64,000 nucleotides of DNA. It comes from Pseudonocardia hierapolitana. GTDB lineage: Bacteria; Actinomycetota; Actinomycetes; Mycobacteriales; Pseudonocardiaceae. Shown here piece by piece: positions 61,059 through 64,000 of this stretch (positions within the stretch are counted from its first letter, which is position 1; each line of letters begins with the position of its first letter). The translations under genes and the position numbers were made by a program. The notes under the pieces are model-generated. The model saw only the letters and a list, made by a program, of their open reading frames with translations. It was not told the DNA's origin and searched no databases. The stretch is from NCBI RefSeq assembly GCF_007994075.1, contig NZ_VIWU01000001.1, positions 6,014,001 to 6,078,000 on the forward strand, written 5' to 3'.

Positions 61059-62327
61059 GTGGTGTTCTCCCGCCTCCCGGACAGCAGGACGGGCCCTGTG
61101 CTCGAGGTGGGCGTGACCATCGCGGGCGTGCTCCTGATGGTCGGTGCGGGCATCGCCGCCTCGCCGTACACGCCGTCCTGGTTCGATCCCGACGACGGGC
61201 CTGCTCGTTCCGCGGGCGGAGTGCTGACGGCGATGTGGGTGCTCGAGGCGGTCGGGCTCGCGATGGTGCTCGCCGGCCTCGTCCTGACCGGGCGGGAGCT
61301 CCGGCGGATGCCGGCCCCGCCGGTCACGCGCCCGCTGCCCGCCTGGGCCGTGGTCGTGGCCTGCGCGATCGCAGGCGCGGCCCTGTGCGCGGTGGTGGGA
61401 TGGTTCGTGCTGGTCGGGGTGCTCCTGTCCGCGCCGGCGATCCCGGCGGGGTTGTGCCTGTTCTGGCTGGTGCACGCCGCAGCGGTGACGGCACTGGACC
61501 GGCGCGTGGCCGCGGCGCACGCGTCGGCGTTCCCGAGCTGGCTCGCCGGTCTGGTCGTCGGAGCGGCCGGGGTCGCCGCGGTGGTGTGGTGGGCCGTCGA
61601 GATGCGCGGAATGCTCTGGGCGTTGCCGGTCGTCGACGGGGCAGCGCTCGCGCTGGGGCTGTTGGCGTGGCGCGCCGCGGCCGGCGGCATCCGGCCGTCG
61701 CAGGCCGGGATCGGTGCGCTCGGCGTCCTCGCCGCGGCCGCGACCGTGATCGTCGCGACGAGCGGAGCTGATCAGGTGGGCGCTGATCAGGTGGGCGGTG
61801 TCGATTCGCCGGCCGCCCCGGTGCTCCCGCCTCGTGCGGCGGTGCCCGCCGCGCCGTCGGCCGTCCCGCAGCCGTCGCCGACCCCGGCCCCGGTCGACGC
61901 CTCCGTGGCCTGCGCGCCCGAAGACCTCACCTGGAGCGCCAACGGGTGGGACGCGGCGATGGGAACCCGCGCGGTGTCGGTGGTCGCCACGAGCCATGCG
62001 GTCCGCCCCTGCTACGTCGACGGCTTCCCCGGCATCACGCTCGCCCAGGGTGGCCGGGACCTCCGGCTCACGACCGAGCCGGGCTCACCGTCGGGCCCGG
62101 AGGTTCCCGAGGCCCGGCGGGTCGGTCTGGCACCGGGCGGCACCGCGTCCTTCCCGTTGATCTGGAAGGGGTACGGGGCGGCTGCCGATGAGGACACCCC
62201 GCAGGAGCTGCGCGTCACGCTCGCGGGAGGCGAGCCGAGCACCGTTGCGCTGGGCACCTCGCCCGCCCCGTTCGACCTGGTGGACGGCGGCACGATCCGC
62301 GTGGGTCCGTGGCAGCCTGGTCCGTAG
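61059..62327 (+). CDS. Membrane protein with C-terminal DUF4232
   Basis: 422 residues, GTG 61059. The first ~240 residues hold about seven membrane helices (EVGVTIAGVLLMVGAGIAAS and others). A proline/alanine-rich linker, including a 15-bp tandem duplication giving ADQVGADQVGG, leads to an extracytoplasmic DUF4232 domain (VACAPEDLTWSANGWDAAMG, PCYVDGFPGITLAQGG, two cysteines probably disulfide-bonded). DUF4232 is usually found in secreted or lipoprotein form; its attachment to a polytopic membrane part is less common. Function unknown. Confidence 0.75.
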   Translation: MVFSRLPDSRTGPVLEVGVTIAGVLLMVGAGIAASPYTPSWFDPDDGPARSAGGVLTAMWVLEAVGLAMVLAGLVLTGRELRRMPAPPVTRPLPAWAVVVACAIAGAALCAVVGWFVLVGVLLSAPAIPAGLCLFWLVHAAAVTALDRRVAAAHASAFPSWLAGLVVGAAGVAAVVWWAVEMRGMLWALPVVDGAALALGLLAWRAAAGGIRPSQAGIGALGVLAAAATVIVATSGADQVGADQVGGVDSPAAPVLPPRAAVPAAPSAVPQPSPTPAPVDASVACAPEDLTWSANGWDAAMGTRAVSVVATSHAVRPCYVDGFPGITLAQGGRDLRLTTEPGSPSGPEVPEARRVGLAPGGTASFPLIWKGYGAAADEDTPQELRVTLAGGEPSTVALGTSPAPFDLVDGGTIRVGPWQPGP

Positions 62328-62355
62328 TCACACGCCCGCGCTCGGGGCGCCGCGG

Positions 62356-63654
62356 CTATGCCGCGTCCCGGTGACGCAGCGCGTTGCGCGCCTCGATCTG
62401 CTGCGCCGTGGCGATCCGCTCCGAGCGGCCCCGGCCCAGGAAGCTCACCACCCAGTGCAGCAGCGTGGTGACCTTGTTCTTGAAGCCGATCAGGTAGAAC
62501 AGGTGCACGCCGAGCCACATCATCCAGCCGAGCAGGCCGCTGAAGTGCAACTTTCCGACGTTGGCCACCGCGGAGAAGCGGCCGATCGTCGCCATGTTGC
62601 CCTTGTCGAAGTACCGGAAGGGCGTCGTCACCGGCCGGCCGGTCAGCCGTCCCGCGATGGCGCGGGCGGCATAGCGGCCACCCTGCATCGCGACCTGCGC
62701 GACGCCGGGCAGGTCGAGCGCGGCCATGTCGCCGACCACGAAGATCTCCGGGTGGCCCGGGATCGTGAGGTCCGGGGCGACGCGGATGCGGCCTGCGCGG
62801 TCTGTCGCGGCCCCGGTGGCGTCCGCGAGGCGTGCGGCAAGGGGAGTGGCGGCGACGCCGGCCGCCCAGATCTTGGTGTGGGCCTCGATGCGCTCACCGC
62901 CCTCGAGCTCGACGCCGCCCGCGTCCACGTCCACGACGCGGGTGGCCAGGCGGACCTCGACGCCCATCCGGGTCAGCCGGCGCCGCGCGTTCACCGACAG
63001 CGGCCGGTCGAAGGCCGGCAGCACGCGGTCCGCAGCGTCGAGGAGGACGACCCTCGTCTCGGTCAGGTCGGCGTGCCGGTACTGGCCCCGCAACGACCGG
63101 TGCGCGAGCTCCGCGATCTGCCCGGCCAGCTCCACGCCCGTCGGGCCGGCACCGATGATCACGAACGTCAGCAGGCGGCGGCGGGCCTCCGGGTCCTCCT
63201 CGAGCTCGGCCATCTCGAACGCGTGGAAGATCCGGCTGCGCACCTCGAGCGCGTCGTCGATGTCCTTCAGCGAGGGCGCGTGCTCGGCGAACCGCTCGTT
63301 GCCGAAGTAGGAGTTGCGGGCGCCGGCCGCCACGATCAGCGAGTCGTAGGCCACCCGCCGCTCCCGGCCGTCCGGCGCCCTGACGAGCACCGTCCGTCCC
63401 GCCACGTCGACGTCGGTGACCCAGCCCAGCCGGACGTCGAGATCGCGGTGCCGGAGGACCTCCCGGATCGGAGGCGCGACCTCGCCCTCGGACAGGATGC
63501 CGGTGGCCACCTGGTACAGGAGGGGCTCGAAGAGGTGGTAGGTGGTGCCGTTGATCAAGGTGACGGACGCGGGCGCACTGCCCAGCGCCTTGGCGGCGAA
63601 CAGGCCACCGAAGCCGGCACCGACGATCACGACGCGATGCTCGTTCTGTCTCAT
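62356..63654 (-). CDS. ndh: Type II NADH dehydrogenase
   Basis: 432 residues from ATG 63654 (GTG 63672 would add six). FAD motif VVIVGAGFGGLFAAKALGSA, NAD motif FVIIGAGPTGVELAGQIAEL, HLFEPLLYQVATGILS, IFVVGDMAALDLPGVAQVAM, and the C-terminal membrane-anchor part LLGWMMWLGVHLFYLIGFKN. Non-proton-pumping NADH:menaquinone oxidoreductase of the cytoplasmic membrane. No clear ribosome site, so either start is possible. Confidence 0.93.
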   Translation of the reverse strand: MRQNEHRVVIVGAGFGGLFAAKALGSAPASVTLINGTTYHLFEPLLYQVATGILSEGEVAPPIREVLRHRDLDVRLGWVTDVDVAGRTVLVRAPDGRERRVAYDSLIVAAGARNSYFGNERFAEHAPSLKDIDDALEVRSRIFHAFEMAELEEDPEARRRLLTFVIIGAGPTGVELAGQIAELAHRSLRGQYRHADLTETRVVLLDAADRVLPAFDRPLSVNARRRLTRMGVEVRLATRVVDVDAGGVELEGGERIEAHTKIWAAGVAATPLAARLADATGAATDRAGRIRVAPDLTIPGHPEIFVVGDMAALDLPGVAQVAMQGGRYAARAIAGRLTGRPVTTPFRYFDKGNMATIGRFSAVANVGKLHFSGLLGWMMWLGVHLFYLIGFKNKVTTLLHWVVSFLGRGRSERIATAQQIEARNALRHRDAA

Positions 63655-63768
63655 GCATCGAGGACGGGACACCGGCGTGACATGTGACAGCGCAGGCGCC
63701 CACCTGTGACGGGGATGACTCGACGCGATCCCGGTCCGGCGCGGCCGTGCGGATCGCGGATGACCTGA

Positions 63769-63799
63769 CCGGCCTGCCGTCCGGCGGACGGCAGGCCGG
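63769..63799 (-). terminator. 14-bp hairpin, probable terminator
   Basis: Arms 63769-63782 and 63786-63799 (CCGGCCTGCCGTCC) pair perfectly around GGC, 25 bp downstream of the beta-helix gene stop. Strong intrinsic-type stem without a U-tract. Confidence 0.8.
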
Positions 63800-63823
63800 C
63801 CTCGCGAGCCGTTTCGGCCTCGG

Positions 63824-64000
63824 TCAGCTCTTGTCGGCCACCACGTCGGAGTCCTTGTTGCCGCGCACGTCGTTGGCGTCGGCCGGGGCCACCGCGTCGC
63901 CGGTGCTCATGATCCCGGAGCGGTTGTCGGTGATCGTGTTGCCCGTGAGGTCGATCGCGCCGCTGGTGTCGACGTAGACGCCGTACCGGACGTTGTCCGC
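63824..64000 (-). CDS. Right-handed beta-helix (pectate-lyase-like) protein, C-terminal end
   Basis: Only the last 58 codons are in the window. The visible sequence ADNVRYGVYVDTSGAIDLTG followed by NTITDNRSGIMS has the NosD/pectate-lyase repeat rhythm of a parallel beta-helix with Asn ladders. The tail DSDVVADKS ends at the stop (63824-63826). Probably a secreted or cell-surface polysaccharide-related protein; the catalytic part lies outside the window. Confidence 0.75.
   Translation of the reverse strand, partial: ADNVRYGVYVDTSGAIDLTGNTITDNRSGIMSTGDAVAPADANDVRGNKDSDVVADKS

Noticed and set aside
63661..63720. Rex or CRP operator upstream of ndh
   Set aside because: GTGAC occurs three times but no inverted TCACA partner at the right distance was found.

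Overview
High-GC actinobacterial chromosome. GTG starts are common, stop/start overlaps (ATGA, GTGA, TGATG) are frequent, and the gene families are actinobacterial: DUF222/HNH of the 13E12 type, DUF3039, DUF3099, DUF7455, a HrdB/SigB-type sigma factor and DUF4232. The mix fits Pseudonocardiaceae, perhaps Pseudonocardia; this is an inference from gene content, not from a marker gene. About 66 protein genes or gene remnants are supported. I saw no rRNA, tRNA or CRISPR array.

Layout. 1-3 kb: an XRE/MmyB regulator cut by the window edge, a SnoaL-like protein and a frame-broken DUF222/HNH gene. 3-11.3 kb: a GntR regulator divergent from a tightly coupled catabolic operon (RraA-like aldolase, beta-hydroxyacid dehydrogenase, sugar-type ABC permeases and binding protein without an ATPase, a single-chain CoA-transferase/enoyl-CoA-hydratase fusion, amidohydrolase). 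11.4-16.3 kb: MFS/TetR pair divergent from idi, then a PRPP-synthetase paralogue, a nucleotidyltransferase-like gene and a VOC protein. 16.3-17.8 kb: an IS110-family element whose transposase is broken by a 17-bp triplication. 17.9-22.4 kb: O-methyltransferase, truncated globin, HpcH/HpaI aldolase, iron-type binding lipoprotein behind an IdeR-like box, and a DAO-family oxidoreductase. 22.5-28.7 kb: a branched-chain-amino-acid-type ABC operon divergent from a PucR regulator. 29-32.3 kb: EEP phosphatase, VOC/FAD-monooxygenase pair and its TetR regulator. 32.3-36.5 kb: dhaK, dhaL and a DhaM-HPr-EI fusion. 36.6-42.7 kb: flavin reductase, sigB-like sigma factor, dtd, methyltransferase, MFS and HhH-GPD proteins. 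42.7-45.7 kb: ArsR-type metal sensor and a cbiMNQO nickel/cobalt importer. 45.8-54.3 kb: DUF3099, an ArsR regulator with a 24-bp palindrome, a deleted HAD gene, psuG-psuK, DUF3039, a methyltransferase, a flavin reductase, a PHA-synthase homologue lacking its catalytic cysteine, and a helicase. 54.3-64 kb: a repeat-rich convergent gap, DUF7455, EamA exporter, a xylose/ribose-type ABC operon with a ROK regulator, a DUF4232 membrane protein, type II NADH dehydrogenase and the end of a beta-helix protein.

How it works together. The window is dominated by carbon-acquisition modules, each paired with its own regulator: GntR/aldolase cluster, PucR/liv, TetR/monooxygenase, ROK/sugar ABC, dihydroxyacetone kinase and pseudouridine breakdown. 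Metal uptake (IdeR-like box; ArsR plus cbiMNQO) and stress control (sigB behind an ECF-type promoter) add to this. The strongest candidates for new biology are the CoA-transferase/hydratase fusion in its aldolase-ABC-amidohydrolase operon, the self-contained DhaM-HPr-EI phosphorelay, the cysteine-less PHA-synthase homologue, and several long perfect palindromes or hairpins placed inside operons or between divergent genes.
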